Assembly (NCBI GenBank): GCA_947471745.1
Contig: CANJKZ010001160.1
Span: 1-64,000, forward strand
DNA from: Closterium sp. Naga37s-1
Taxonomy: Eukaryota; Streptophyta; Zygnematophyceae; Desmidiales; Closteriaceae
DNA: 64,000 nt
Direction: 5' to 3'
Shown: positions 54,901 through 63,665 of the stretch, in pieces
Numbering within the stretch: position 1 is the stretch's first letter
Layout of the letters: every line of letters starts with the position of its first letter
Made by a program: the position numbers and the translations under genes
The notes under the pieces: generated by a model
Told to the model about the DNA's origin: nothing
Database searches by the model: none
Seen by the model: the letters and a program-made list of their open reading frames with translations, nothing else

Positions 54901-55923
54901 GGAGTTATGAGTTGACAGGGGTACCACCACCCATCCTAGGTAACGCCTACCCTCGATAACACCTACTCCAGCGAACGCCTACCCGTGCCTATCCCATACG
55001 GCACCCAGCCTATTCGGCAGCGGTGCGAGCCATTGTCGACGACTGCGAACGCATCCTAGGTAACACCTACCATGGTTACCACCATCCTAGGTAACACCTA
55101 CCCTGGTTACCACCTTCCTAGGTAACACCTACCCTGGTTATCACCATCCTAGGTAACACCTACCCTGGTTACCACCATCCTAGGTAACACCTACCCTGGT
55201 TACCACCATCCTAGGTAACACCTACCCTGGTTACCACCATCCTAGGTAACACCTACCCTGGTTACCACCATCCTAGGTAACACCTACCCTGGTTACCACC
55301 ATCCTAGGTAACACCTACCCTGGTTACCACCATCCTAGGTAACACCTACCCTGGTTACCACCATCCTAGGTAACACCTACCCTGGTTACCACCATCCTAG
55401 GTAACACCTACCCTGGTTACCACCATCCTAGGTAACACCTACCCTGGTTACCACCATCCTAGGTAACACCTACCCTGGTTACCACCATCCTAGGTAACAC
55501 CCGACTTCAAGGATAGCCCACCACCCCGCACGGCACCCACCCTATTCGACAGCGGTGCGAGCCGTTGTCGATCACCACGAACGCGTCGCTTCTATCCGCG
55601 TATTTCGCGCGATAATCGCCGCATCGAGCGGGCCGCTCAAGCACCCCGCCTCCCCCATCGATGTTTTTCCCCTCCGCATCTCTCCCTTGTCGACCACCCC
55701 GATCGCGGAAATCGCGGAAGTCGCCTCCGTCATCCCCGCCGTCACCCACGCCGCCATCCCCGCCGCCACTGCTTCTACGGCCGCGATTGGCGCAGCTCCG
55801 CTTCCCCAAGTACCGGTCGGCTCCCCATTCGCCGAACTGCAGCACTGGCGGCGAGCCGCTGAGGGGTTGCGATCTGTCAGCGGCGTCGGAAGGCGTCAAA
55901 GCGCGGATAGGTATTGGAGTCAT
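43008..55923 (-). CDS. ARP5: Actin-related protein 5 (INO80 chromatin remodeller subunit)
   Basis: Twelve exons: 55923-55541, 54231-54161, 52935-52805, 52212-52062, 51444-51335, 51064-50955, 49244-49154, 48480-48226, 47245-46995, 45881-45759, 44905-44098, 43607-43008; 1,027 aa with all phases closing (Arabidopsis ARP5 is about 720). Ordered hallmarks: VIDNGSHRCRIGW (nucleotide-binding start), GRPRPRSG, VTVVGDWDP, SPFESNVIYNFELMEC, IFDYAFDRLG, ELMFETYGVPALAFGVDG, GGWHVTDYLKRLL, then the ARP5-specific charged insertion (SWQLPW..PSEEEVARRAANKE, LLDIPDADLTAEEVR, ENPEAYAAELKARFQQLQ, RERMKLLTAAAF, DEDWLVYKRM), and the actin C-terminal part (GVERVRAAEIIFEPSLIGLD, LFLTGGSSLLPGM, RYKFEYF). Acts in the nucleus with INO80/IES6 in nucleosome sliding. 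Extra length is Gly/Ala/Glu low complexity, mainly in exons 1 and 11. Several splice choices (exon 2 donor, exon 3, 8 and 10 acceptors) were fixed by phase. Confidence 0.94.
43800..44097 (-). repeat. Donor-derived array after ARP5 exon 11
   Basis: Tandem copies of the GGTGCAGGTGAGAG-type junction (real donor at 44097). They are about 30 bp apart next to the exon, then shorter units (GGGTGCAGGTGAG) further into the intron, giving more than a dozen GTGAG donors in a row. Confidence 0.85.
44965..45235 (-). repeat. Two truncated copies of ARP5 exon 11 5' end
   Basis: Copies of the CAG acceptor plus ENPEAYAAELKA(L/R)FQQLQTALEQRKRR at about 45090-44990 and, more diverged, 45230-45140, both upstream of the real exon start at 44905. 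A GGCAAGAGGCAAGAAGC-like purine array (45240-45390) follows. Confidence 0.9.
45240..45395. repeat. Purine-rich imperfect array (GGCAAGA / GGCACGA units)
   Basis: 7- to 10-bp units GGCAAGAAGC, GGCAAGAGGG and GGCACGA in the ARP5 intron between exons 10 and 11. Confidence 0.85.
45595..45690 (-). repeat. Truncated copy of ARP5 exon 10 3' end
   Basis: Repeats QARMRQAAEEKRAKAAAERD and the GTGAG donor region about 100 bp downstream of the real exon 10 end (45759). Confidence 0.88.
46000..46485. repeat. 36-bp palindrome-bearing minisatellite, about 13 copies
   Basis: Each 36-bp unit is ATAACCCTACAGGACGAT followed by the palindrome TTTTGAGTCGACTCAAAA (two units have TAGAC in place of TCGAC). It is in ARP5 intron 9. 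The unit is a multiple of three and open in several frames on both strands, which creates spurious ORFs. Confidence 0.95.
46573..46940 (-). repeat. Three truncated copies of ARP5 exon 9 3' end
   Basis: Copies of DESVLYPLLDIPDADLTAEE with donor GTGAGG at about 46930-46862, 46805-46730 and 46655-46573, downstream of exon 9 (end 46995). The upstream breakpoint of each copy carries a version of the palindrome: TTTGAGTCGATTCGAAG, ATGAGTCGACTCTCA and TTGAGCCAACTCA. Confidence 0.88.
47340..47890 (-). repeat. Four truncated copies of ARP5 exon 9 5' end
   Basis: LLSRVRCATLSEARGKLAKS with an upstream acceptor is repeated near 47415, 47575, 47710 and 47890 in addition to the real exon start at 47245. 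The palindrome TTTGAGTCGACTCAAAA (47463-47479) lies between two of them, flanked by duplicated AGGGGCGGAC. Confidence 0.92.
47995..48225 (-). repeat. 20-bp donor-derived array after ARP5 exon 8
   Basis: The real donor ATTATG|GTGAGG (48225) is followed by about eleven 20-bp units GTGAGGTTTGGATTTCATCT or GTGACGTTTGG variants, each restating the splice donor. No coding sequence is included. Confidence 0.92.
48600..48740 (-). repeat. Truncated copy of ARP5 exon 8 5' end
   Basis: Upstream of real exon 8 (start 48480), this copy repeats the CCACCCAG acceptor and VVSWQLPWAAPVAPQGPSEE plus VARRAANKER before diverging. Confidence 0.9.
48898..48942. repeat. TTGC tetranucleotide microsatellite
   Basis: About ten (GCTT)n units in the ARP5 intron between exons 7 and 8. 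Confidence 0.9.
49255..49710. repeat. 18-bp minisatellite, about 25 copies
   Basis: GACGTGGCATGACAGAGT and GATGTGGCATGACAGAGT variants in the ARP5 intron just upstream of the exon 7 acceptor (49245). A (GT)n/(CGTG)n tract (49715-49805) follows. Confidence 0.93.
50145..50866 (-). repeat. Echo of ARP5 exon 6 junction plus 31-bp array, about 22 copies
   Basis: 50145-50200 (AAGGTGGCGAAGAGGGATCC, then TGAGCTGTGAAGCGCATACA) is a diverged duplicate of the sequence at the exon 6 donor (50917-50965). The intervening 50178-50866 is a 31-bp tandem array (GTGAAGCGCATACACGCCTT core). The palindrome TTTTGAGTCGACTCAAAA (50869-50886) closes the array on the exon side. Confidence 0.85.
51898..51990 (-). repeat. 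Truncated copy of ARP5 exon 4 3' end
   Basis: Repeats RGKTAELMFETYGVPALG and the GTAAG donor (here RGKPAKLMFETYGVPALG) downstream of the real exon 4 end (52062). Shorter CCCAAGCTTACC/CCAAACTTACCC donor fragments recur between them. Confidence 0.88.
52488..52722 (-). repeat. Three truncated copies of ARP5 exon 3 3' end
   Basis: SPFESNVIYNLELMEC and the GTATG donor are repeated near 52722-52678, 52608-52562 and 52537-52488, downstream of exon 3 (end 52805). A palindrome half, GAGTCGACTCAAAA, at 52537-52552 separates the last two. Confidence 0.9.
53005..53085 (-). repeat. Truncated copy of ARP5 exon 3 5' end (proximal)
   Basis: Acceptor plus SQVTVVGDWDPTWPALRALE, upstream of the real exon 3 start at 52935. 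Confidence 0.9.
53173..53495. repeat. 28-bp minisatellite, 11 copies
   Basis: Perfect tandem units containing GGGCGCGGTCAAAACACTTC, in the ARP5 intron between exons 2 and 3, framed by copies of CAATGCTGGGAGGATGGGAT. Confidence 0.95.
53540..53640 (-). repeat. Truncated copy of ARP5 exon 3 5' end (distal)
   Basis: Second upstream echo of the VTVVGD...DPTWPAL segment, with a small internal insertion; more diverged than the copy at 53005-53085. Confidence 0.85.
53700..53825. repeat. 8- to 10-bp CTCTCACC array
   Basis: Tandem ACCCTCTC/ACTCTCTC units in the ARP5 intron between exons 2 and 3. Confidence 0.9.
53880..54160 (-). repeat. 10-bp donor-derived array after ARP5 exon 2
   Basis: In transcript orientation GTGAGCGGGG is repeated about 27 times from the exon 2 end (54161) into the intron. 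Every unit is a good 5' splice site. Phase fits the first donor joined to the exon 3 acceptor at 52936. Confidence 0.92.
54240..54365. repeat. Purine-rich GGGGGA array
   Basis: 6-bp GGGGGA / GGGGAA units just upstream of the ARP5 exon 2 acceptor; the minus strand supplies a long polypyrimidine tract. A run of about 20 G lies at 54652-54673. Confidence 0.85.
54920..55500 (-). repeat. Echo of ARP5 exon 1 3' end plus 30-bp array, about 15 copies
   Basis: VVDNGSHRCRIGW (54995-55045, transcript orientation) repeats the end of real exon 1 (55541). Between them a 30-bp array (unit includes CATCCTAGGTAACACCTACC) occupies 55050-55498. Confidence 0.9.
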
Positions 55924-56275
55924 ACGGCGGACCGTTTCTTGGCACGTATCAAAGCATGGGACAACAGCTGGAATCGTTTGTTCAACTCTTGAAGATCATC
56001 CAAGGTGCGACTCACGTTCGTCCGAATACGGCTCAGTGAGATGCTATACGTTGCACAAAGGTTTAACCAGTATGTAGATTGGTTGGGTAGAGTTCGGAGC
56101 AAATGATAGCATTGAGTACGTGTCCCGCCAGTAGCAGTAGCAAACCGGAACAGTGCTCGCGATTTCTGTGCTCCGATAAGGAGCAACGAATATCGTAACG
56201 ACCAAATAATGGGGGGAGGGGGGGATCTCATTGACTCGCATGTAAAATCCTTGTTGCTTGCATCAAGAAGTTTTG
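55924..56275. other. ARP5 5' flank
   Basis: Expected promoter and 5' UTR of ARP5. No other gene seen. Confidence 0.4.
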
Positions 56276-56721
56276 TTAAAGCCTTGGCCCAACTATCAGC
56301 TTCAACTTCGAAGTATTATAGCTTGGAACTTGGTTGTCCCAGGCAGTTCTGTGGCGAGAAGTTTGTCTTTTCCGAGATTCCATTTTTTTCATCCAATAAG
56401 GGTCTCGTTACGCACACTCCATGTTTGTCCTGCTACTGTTCCTAAGAAGTTGCACCTCGCCTTTAATGGCTGTAGTGTCAGATCATTCAGACTAACTCTT
56501 TCTGGATGTACTACACGGATAGTGAAGCTGTTAAAGGCGGGGTGCAACTTCTTAGGAACAGTAGCAGGACAAACATGGAGTGTGCGTAACGAGACCCTTA
56601 TTGGATGAAAAAAATGGAATCTCGGAAAAGACAAACTTCTCGCCACAGAACTGCCTGGGACAACCAAGTTCCAAGCTATAATACTTCGAAGTTGAAGCTG
56701 ATAGTTGGGCCACGGCTTTAA
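56276..56721. repeat. Long near-perfect inverted repeat (hairpin)
   Basis: Arms 56276-56466 and 56531-56721, each 191 bp, reverse complementary with about two mismatches by eye; the loop is 64 bp. No protein similarity was seen, and the translations of both strands are the same open frame because of the symmetry. It could be a foldback transposon or a transcribed hairpin that yields small RNAs. Confidence 0.9.
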
Positions 56722-58510
56722 TAAGGACTCTTCTCTTGCGCACACGAAAGGCCAAGCTCCTTTGGGACCAATCGAAGGGCTGTCTCTTTTGAAGAGCCAA
56801 AGAGCAACAAATACATGCAATTTCCATTTGCAGAACACCCCCACAAATTAACGAGAGTTGTTGTGCTCGTTTTTTTGTTTTGTGATTTTGTTTCCTAGTT
56901 TCTATTTGTTTGATTGTTTCTCTTCAGTTCGTGTAAAAACCAGGGTTCGGCCCACTCCGTTCAGTGTGCTCGATCACATGGCTTAGAATAGTGGGACAAG
57001 ACAACTGTAAACTGAAAATGAGGACCGTATGTATGACTGACAGAACACACACTTTCATTTAGAATGTCATGGTAGTAGGAAGCTTGCCAGATTAGCCAGA
57101 ACGTTTGAGCACGATACACTGATTTTGAAACCAAACGTTCAATGTGATTGTATACGTACAGCGTGTGTTCACAATCGTAGGTTCTCAAGCATTCAAGCCA
57201 TGGGCCCATGACTTCTCGTTCCCCTTGAATTCCTTGGTGTTTTCAGTTGAATTCCCTTGACACAGGCTGATTATGTGCATGAATGGCTCCACTTGGAGGC
57301 AAGGGGACTGCAATCAGCTACTAGGGTGGCGAAATTTGTTGAAGCAGTTCCTCCCATCAACTAGGGTGGTCAAAGTGGAAAAGACACAATGGATTGATCT
57401 AGTGCTTAAAAGCGCTTAAAACAGTTACGACTGCCGATGTATTATTGTACACTTAAAATGATACTTTTATGAAAGTAAGTGCTGAAGTACAAAAGCCCGC
57501 AATGTACGATGGTTTTCGCGGTCTTGTGTTCTTCTATCTCTATTGCACAGAGCACATGAACCCCCGTAAAATTGGACGATCGTCCTGGCAGACTGACTGG
57601 GCTATTTGGCTTCAAAGTGTTTCATGAAATCCGCTTCCACTGTGGTGTGGGACAAGTTCACGTGCAGCCAAATTTAATGCAATGCCCGCGTGTCCACTCG
57701 TTGCTAGCCGCCATTCAAAACCACCAACCACGCCCTCACACGCTCCAGCTCTTGTCTTTCCTGGCGGTGTGTCGTGGGCCGCGATGCACACTCCTCTTGC
57801 AACGAAGAATGTGTCTGCCCGAACAGTTCCGAGACACCAGCCAAACTTCCTACAGTCTCTGTCTTCACCCGTGTCCATTAAAAATAATTGGGCCCGCCGA
57901 CGCCAAGCCACTTGTTATCGCATCAACACAAGGCAATCCGCTTCGATTCTAGCGGCAGCAAAGGGCCGCACAGGATGAGCGCGAGTTGGCGCAAATCACT
58001 TGCCTGGTGCGGACGCAACCCACGATCCACCACTCCTCCCGTGCCCCATCAAACTCCACTGCATGTGAAAGGTTTTCCCCCAAGGTCCTTCCCCCACCGC
58101 GCAAGTCTATCCGCCTCAACCACCAGACTTCCCCCGCCTCTCCCCCCTTCCCCCATCTCACTCACTCGCCTTCCTCATTCCTTTTCCTTCCATTGCAAGT
58201 TGCACCCCCCCCCCCCCCCCCCCCCCCCTCACTCACTCCCACCCCCACCCTGACCCCAACCCCAACCCCCCTTCCTCCCACTCCCCAAGCCAGCGCATCC
58301 AGTTTCTGCCAGCTCCTCAACGCTTCGTCCTCTTGAAGATCTCCCTTGGCTAAATCGGTTTGTTTGTTACCGTTCCAAGTTTACTCAGCAAGCTTGGTTG
58401 TCCAGTTTCATTTTACGCCTTTTCACCCTAGGGTTTCTTAGCTTGGTGGAGCTCAAATTTGAGCAGCGCACACTGCTTAGCATTTCGCACGCCGCTGGGT
58501 TTTCCTCATA
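56722..58510. other. Spacer upstream of bHLH gene 1
   Basis: AT-rich to about 57.5 kb, then mixed. Poly-C tract at 58207-58227. The last few hundred bases should hold the bHLH promoter and 5' UTR. The open frames at 57572-57952 and 57888-58336 have no recognisable domain. Confidence 0.45.
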
Positions 58511-59840
58511 ATGGTCGACCTCGTAGGGCGTTTCCAGAGTGACCTTGGCGCGGCGGGTCCGTGCTTAACTCTCGGGCCACCCGCGCGCTGGCTCGAGCCG
58601 CAGTCCCATCATGTTACGGAATTAGAACTCGGCAAACGCAAGGCGCGAGAAGTGCCGTCGCCGTCGAAATCTCGACCCCAGGAAACAACATCGTCGGAAG
58701 AGTGAGTCCCGTGAAGCGGCAATTGTGGCTCCAAGTCGCTGAGACTCCCAATCATCCTTAAATTTCTCCCGTTTCGCCCCTAACGTCGGCTGACTTTCCC
58801 TGTGCGCAGTGTGAGACTTCTGAGTCCGATGATCAAGAGCCCAGACTCTTCGAGACCTGCTCGGAAAAGGTGTGTCTCTTCGGAGATTCTCGATTGGTTC
58901 CGTGCCTTTTGGGGTTGCGAATCTAGGGACGCGGCGACGGAATGATTGCTTACGACTCGATTTCCGTGTCATGTTTGTTCACAGGTCGCGTGATGATCTG
59001 GAGGAAGCGGGACTCAGCAAAGCACAACGAGAAAAACTGCGTCGAGACCGACTTAATGACAGGTACAAGCCGTGACGCGGCTCGGAGTTGCTGTAATTAA
59101 GTCTCACGAGTTCTTGCACTTCAAGTTGCGTTGCGCCTTTTGGACGTCCATTGATTATCACGGCGGTTTTGTCTCATCAACGTTTTGTTGATTAATTGAA
59201 TTATATTATTTACGTATTTTCCCTCTCCCTTTCAGGTTTCTTGAGCTGGGCCGCGAGCTGGATCCCACCACGACCCCTCGGACGGACAAGGGCATAATAT
59301 TGAACAACGCTGTTCGTGTGCTCACCGGCCTCAAGGCGGAGGCTGCAGCTCTCAAGCAGGGCACGTGGCAGCTCCAGGAGCAGATCAAGGAGCTGAAGGT
59401 GAAAACAAATATACAGAATGAGAATCCTATATATATATATTATTTTCACTCTCTGGATCTCCGTTTGCATCTTTTCTGCACGTATCTCATACAACCATTT
59501 CAATTCTCTGTTTTCTCAGGCTGAGAAGTCTGAACTTCGGGATGAGAAGGCTCGCCTCAAGGCACAGCGGGAGTGCCTCCAATTGCAACTTCAAGCCCTG
59601 CCGCTTCCTACGCCAGATCGATTTTCGTCTCCTGCTGCTGCTGCCGCTGCAGCTGCCGCAGCCCTCGCTGCACTTCAGGCTGCAGCAGCAGGGCCCATGT
59701 CCAACCATTTCGCTGTGAAGCCTCCAGCGTCCATACCTGCTGATGCAGCACAGGGTGCGCCTGGTTCTGCATGGCAATGGCTTCAGTCTGCGTCAGGAGA
59801 TGTTAAGAGAGACCAGATCCTTAGGGCTCCAGTGGCATGA
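58511..59840 (+). CDS. bHLH transcription factor, ILR3-like (subgroup IVc), copy 1
   Basis: Exons 58511-58701, 58810-58869, 58985-59062, 59236-59398, 59520-59840; 270 aa. Basic region and helix 1: AQREKLRRDRLNDRFLELGR, then a TPRTDKGIILNNAVRVLTGL helix 2 and a leucine-zipper-like extension (QLQEQIKELKAEKSELRDEK, ARLKAQRE). The C-terminus ends LRAPVA, the signature tail (LRPPVA) of Arabidopsis ILR3/bHLH104/bHLH115. Those proteins dimerise in the nucleus and control iron-deficiency responses and photorespiratory or stress genes. Near the bHLH, the Glu expected for E-box contact is present (REKLRRDR). An Ala-rich stretch (poly-GCTGCT, 59630-59690) follows the zipper. Introns are short and free of tandem repeats. 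Confidence 0.92.
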
Positions 59841-60395
59841 CTGCACTGGCTCACCTTTTTCCATCCCCTCAGTTGTGGGATGGTTGCTTACTAGCCTTGG
59901 AAGGCAAAGCAAGGCATTTATGGTTCTGTGTAGTGGTTCTTTGTGGGGTGTAGGGTGAAAAGGGGGGATGGTAGTATGCATGCGTAGATTTAGTTTTATT
60001 TTGCAGGTGGGAGGGCATTTTCTAGTAGCAACCAGCTACTGGTTGAGCTTGACACAACCCCTCCTTGCCCGGGGGGAGGAGCAGGGTGGGAGGATGATTG
60101 CTGGAAATTTTGTTTGTCGTCCTCTAAATCTAAATTTGAATATGTTTTCAGCTCTTTGCATGAAACAAACCACTCCCTGATGCTTTGTCAACTCATGAAG
60201 TTAGATATTGGTGGGATGACAAGGGGTGGCAGAGTGGCTGGCACAACTTCTGTTCTCGAGGGTTTTGAGCAAAAGATCAACTCACATTGATCAAATTTGG
60301 GGGAAGGCCAAGGGGGATGGCTGGACTCCAGGGTTCCACGGCGGAAGGAGGAAGTGGGGCGCAAGAGGGGTTGTCGGAGAGGAGGGAAAACTAGG
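59841..60395. other. 3' flank of bHLH gene 1
   Basis: Probable 3' UTR (CTTGCCC-rich, no tandem repeats). No gene seen before the MITE. Confidence 0.45.
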
Positions 60396-60971
60396 GCCCT
60401 GTTCTGTTGGCGGATAAGGGGTGCGCAGCCCTAAAGCTGAACATTCGTGGAATGCGCATACCAAGGCTTAAAGCCCACGTCGAGCCTCCCGATTCGTTAT
60501 TGTCTCCCGAACCTCTGGTGCGGGAGTTGTGCGCGCATTACTCATGCGTGCGCAAGAACGCTGAACTCTTTGCGCTGAGAAATTTCCACGAGCTTGGTTT
60601 CACAGGCAAATTTCCCGCATGGCCTGTGCGAGCCCTAAGCGCTCGTCAAGGGGTGATTGAAAAGGCGCACAACAAATAACGGGCAGATAGAAACACCCGT
60701 TTCGGGGTATTTTTTCGGTGGAATACTTGCCCAAAAAACAATCCAACGGCTATCCAGTAAGACTGCCACATCCAGTGCATCGGTTCGCGAGATTTTGACT
60801 TTGAAAGAGTGCCAGGGCAGTGTGTAACAACATTTTTTCGGGCACCCGGGAGAAAAAAAATCGTAACTTTGTCGATTACCAAACCCTTCGACGAGGCTGC
60901 AGGCCCTCTCTTCCTTTCGAGGAAAACGCTTGCGGCAGCTGCGAATGGCCAGTGCGCCAACAGAACAGGGC
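60396..60971. mobile_element. Non-autonomous DNA transposon (MITE), 576 bp
   Basis: Perfect 17-bp terminal inverted repeats GCCCTGTTCTGTTGGCG at 60396-60412 and 60955-60971, flanked by identical CTAGG target duplications (60391-60395 and 60972-60976). The open frame inside (60407-60679) has no transposase motif. The 5-bp duplication does not by itself fix the superfamily. Confidence 0.8.
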
Positions 60972-60976
60972 CTAGG

Positions 60977-62072
60977 GGCAACTGGTCAATCTGAGACAGC
61001 TGCCCTATGTGCATGGGGTTTGTCTGCGCTTGTTTGGCTGCTGTGCTACAGTGACTGCACGAGAGGAGGCTGCTGGTCAGCCCGATTTTTGCACGTGGAG
61101 CTCCTTCGAGCCGTGGAAGGTGGCGATAAGGCTGGTCGAAATCATCCAATCAATGTGGTTCAGGGTTTCGCTTTCATGCGCTCCCTGGACCATTTCCATG
61201 AGAAGGGGGCGTGGCTTGGAGCGCTTACGGCGTTTCTGCCTGACACGCGTGTCCCTCACATCTACACCAACCGCCATCGCGTGCCAGGGACGGTTGGACG
61301 ACGTTCACGACGTTCGCGAGCAAATGGATCATTTTGAACAGTTTCCATGAGAATCGCTCTCACCCAATCAATAAGGTACTAGTCGAAGAGCCGCGCCGCT
61401 GCATGGCTCTGTATTTGTTCCTCAATTGAAGCATGGTTCATCCACACGTCAATATCCGGATCCGCGAAAGCAACCAGTCGCCACACACGCTCCCGCAACG
61501 AATCCATTTTTGCGCAATTGTGCACCTACGATCCGGAGGTGTGGTTGGGGATGGAAGCCTCGGATGAGACCTCAGGTCAGTCGTACACGTGCACCAAGGA
61601 CGTCCTTGGTCTGGAAACCAGCACAAGTCGAACGCACTTGCCTTGGTCGAGAGAAGCTCATCAAACCACACCACGTTTGGTTTGGTTTTGGCCATCGCCA
61701 GAGCAGATTCTTGGCTTGGACGCAAAGGTGTTGCTGTGGTATGGATTCCGAGCGACCGCGTGCGGCTCCACCACTGGTTTGTGGCCCCGAACCACATGAA
61801 GTCATCAGATGGCAAAAACCTTCCCGCTGGTGCTCCCTCTCCCCAACCCAACCCCCCACTCCCAAATCCCTTTGAACTGTGTGCAAGGTATCTATTATGC
61901 CAGGGACTTGCGATCAGTAATTTGGACGCTCGACGATTTGCAGTTGCTCCCTTTACTCCCTCCTCGAGATACACCTGTTATCCTGTTGACTAAACCTCCA
62001 ACCGCGGTATCATTTTGCCTCTTTCTAATTCACTGAAAGCCGGTTCTCCATTCCTGCCTTCAACGTCCCGCA
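60977..62072. other. Spacer between the MITE and bHLH gene 2
   Basis: Several open frames (for example 61426-61875) but no recognisable domain and no splice-consistent gene. The promoter of bHLH gene 2 is expected near 61.9-62.07 kb. Confidence 0.45.
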
Positions 62073-63315
62073 ATGGATTCGTCTCGTTCATTGAAACTAG
62101 AAGCAGACTGTGCGCTCTCGCTAGGTCCCATGTGGCAATCCCAGGACAGTCTTGAGAGAAGGTCAGCATATATGCAGACACATGTCCAGATAATCTGGTC
62201 CCATATTCGGCCTTGTTTTGATGCCTGTGACTCCAAATGACTCACTGTCATCTTCTCCTCCTGCTGCGTTATTCGTCCCCGTTGGCACAGCAGTCCAGAC
62301 TCCGCTGCTAGACAACACTCGAACGACGGCTTACCGTCTTCTAGAAAACGGTAAGTTTTTTTCCGCTGCTGCTTCGCTTCGTGAGCACCCGAAAACTGTA
62401 TTTAGTTTGGGGGTTACACTGGACTTATTTGCCTCGTGTCGCTTTTTCTCGTCCAGGGTTCGGGAAGACGGTGCTTGCGAGAGAGAAATTACCTTCAGCA
62501 AAGCCACCAGGGAGAAGTTGCGACGCGATAGATTAAACGACAGGTACCATTTATCGATCCTTCCTCCAATCACTTCGCGCTCCATCTCTGTTCCTCTAAT
62601 CGCTTAGCACGCGGCCGTCCTTCGTTCCACAACTTCATTTCCGCATTCGTCGGCGGTAGTCCTTCGGCAGCGTGTTGAAAGACGTCGCATGTTTGTCTTC
62701 GCCACCCTCCAGATTTCAAGAACTTGCAAGGGAGCTTGGTCCGTCGGCAACCGTCAAGGTGGATAAGACAGTCCTCCTGACGGAAGCTGTTCGGTTGCTT
62801 GTTCGGTTGAGGACTGAAGCCGCAAGCCTGTTGACGAGTAACCAGCAGCTTCAGGATCAGATTAAGGAGCTCAAGGTACCGATTGTCAGCTCATACGTTT
62901 GTCGTCCTCGAAATTGCACCATTTGGTTTTTGCTCACCAGAAGTTCGGTTTGCACTCTATGATTCTCCATGGTTTTCACTGAGGTGTAACGGCTCTTTTT
63001 CTTTCCCATGTGCAGGTTGAGAAATCCGAACTGAGAGAGGAGAAAGCTCGGCTGAAAGCTGAGCGGGATCGTTTGCGGATACATCTCGATACCCTCACAG
63101 CTCCCACTAGGACCAACGCTGTCTCAGGCCAGTCGTCACCTGCGCTTTTGCAGTCGCAAACAGCGTCGCATGCATCGTACGCTGCGCACCAAACGCCTGT
63201 CAAGGTTGAAGCTGTGCGGTTGCCTCACCACCAGCATCTAACTATGTGGCAATTCCTCCCGTCTGGCGTGGCTGATGCATCTTCAGATCGGTTTTTGACG
63301 CCACCTGTGGCGTAA
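62073..63315 (+). CDS. bHLH transcription factor, ILR3-like (subgroup IVc), copy 2
   Basis: Exons 62073-62161, 62291-62350, 62457-62543, 62713-62875, 63016-63315; 232 aa. Basic/helix 1 region ATREKLRRDRLNDRFQELAR, helix 2 KVDKTVLLTEAVRLLVRLRT, zipper QLQDQIKELKVEKSELREEK, and a C-terminus MWQFLPSG...FLTPPVA that matches the MWQFMPP...LRPPVA tail of ILR3-group proteins. Exon 2 (60 bp) and exon 4 (163 bp) have exactly the same lengths and phases as in copy 1, so the two are a tandem duplicate pair about 2.2 kb apart. The exon 2 acceptor was chosen by phase and by its match to copy 1 (SPDS...SSRKR against SPDSSRPARKR). Confidence 0.92.
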
Positions 63316-63435
63316 TAGCGCCTTGACTGTATTTTTTTTACCTCGGTTTGAATAAGCTGAGATGGTTTATCTGTGCATTTATGGTATAGTTGATGTTATG
63401 GGACTAGAATTTGGTACCTACCGTATCCCTTCTTT

Positions 63436-63565
63436 GCATAGAGTAAACATTATCGACAGCAGGTGAGAATTGACAAGCTAAGAAATCTGATGTGGAAGCC
63501 GCATAGAGTAAACATTATCGACAGCAGGTGAGAATTGACAAGCTAAGAAATCTGATGTGGAAGCC
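63436..63565. repeat. 65-bp tandem duplication
   Basis: Two identical 65-bp units, 63436-63500 and 63501-63565, in the convergent 3' flank of bHLH gene 2. Confidence 0.95.
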
Positions 63566-63665
63566 AAGATGGATTTCACTACCGATAGTTATCTGTCCAC
63601 CACAATTCTCTGTACTAAAGAATGATGGAGTCCAAATAACCGTTCACTACCCCACCAAACCAACT

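Noticed and set aside
60407-60679. 90-codon open frame
   Set aside because: Lies wholly inside the 576-bp MITE and shows no transposase motif.
61426-61993. Overlapping open frames between the MITE and bHLH gene 2
   Set aside because: Several overlapping frames on both strands with no domain or homology I recognise.
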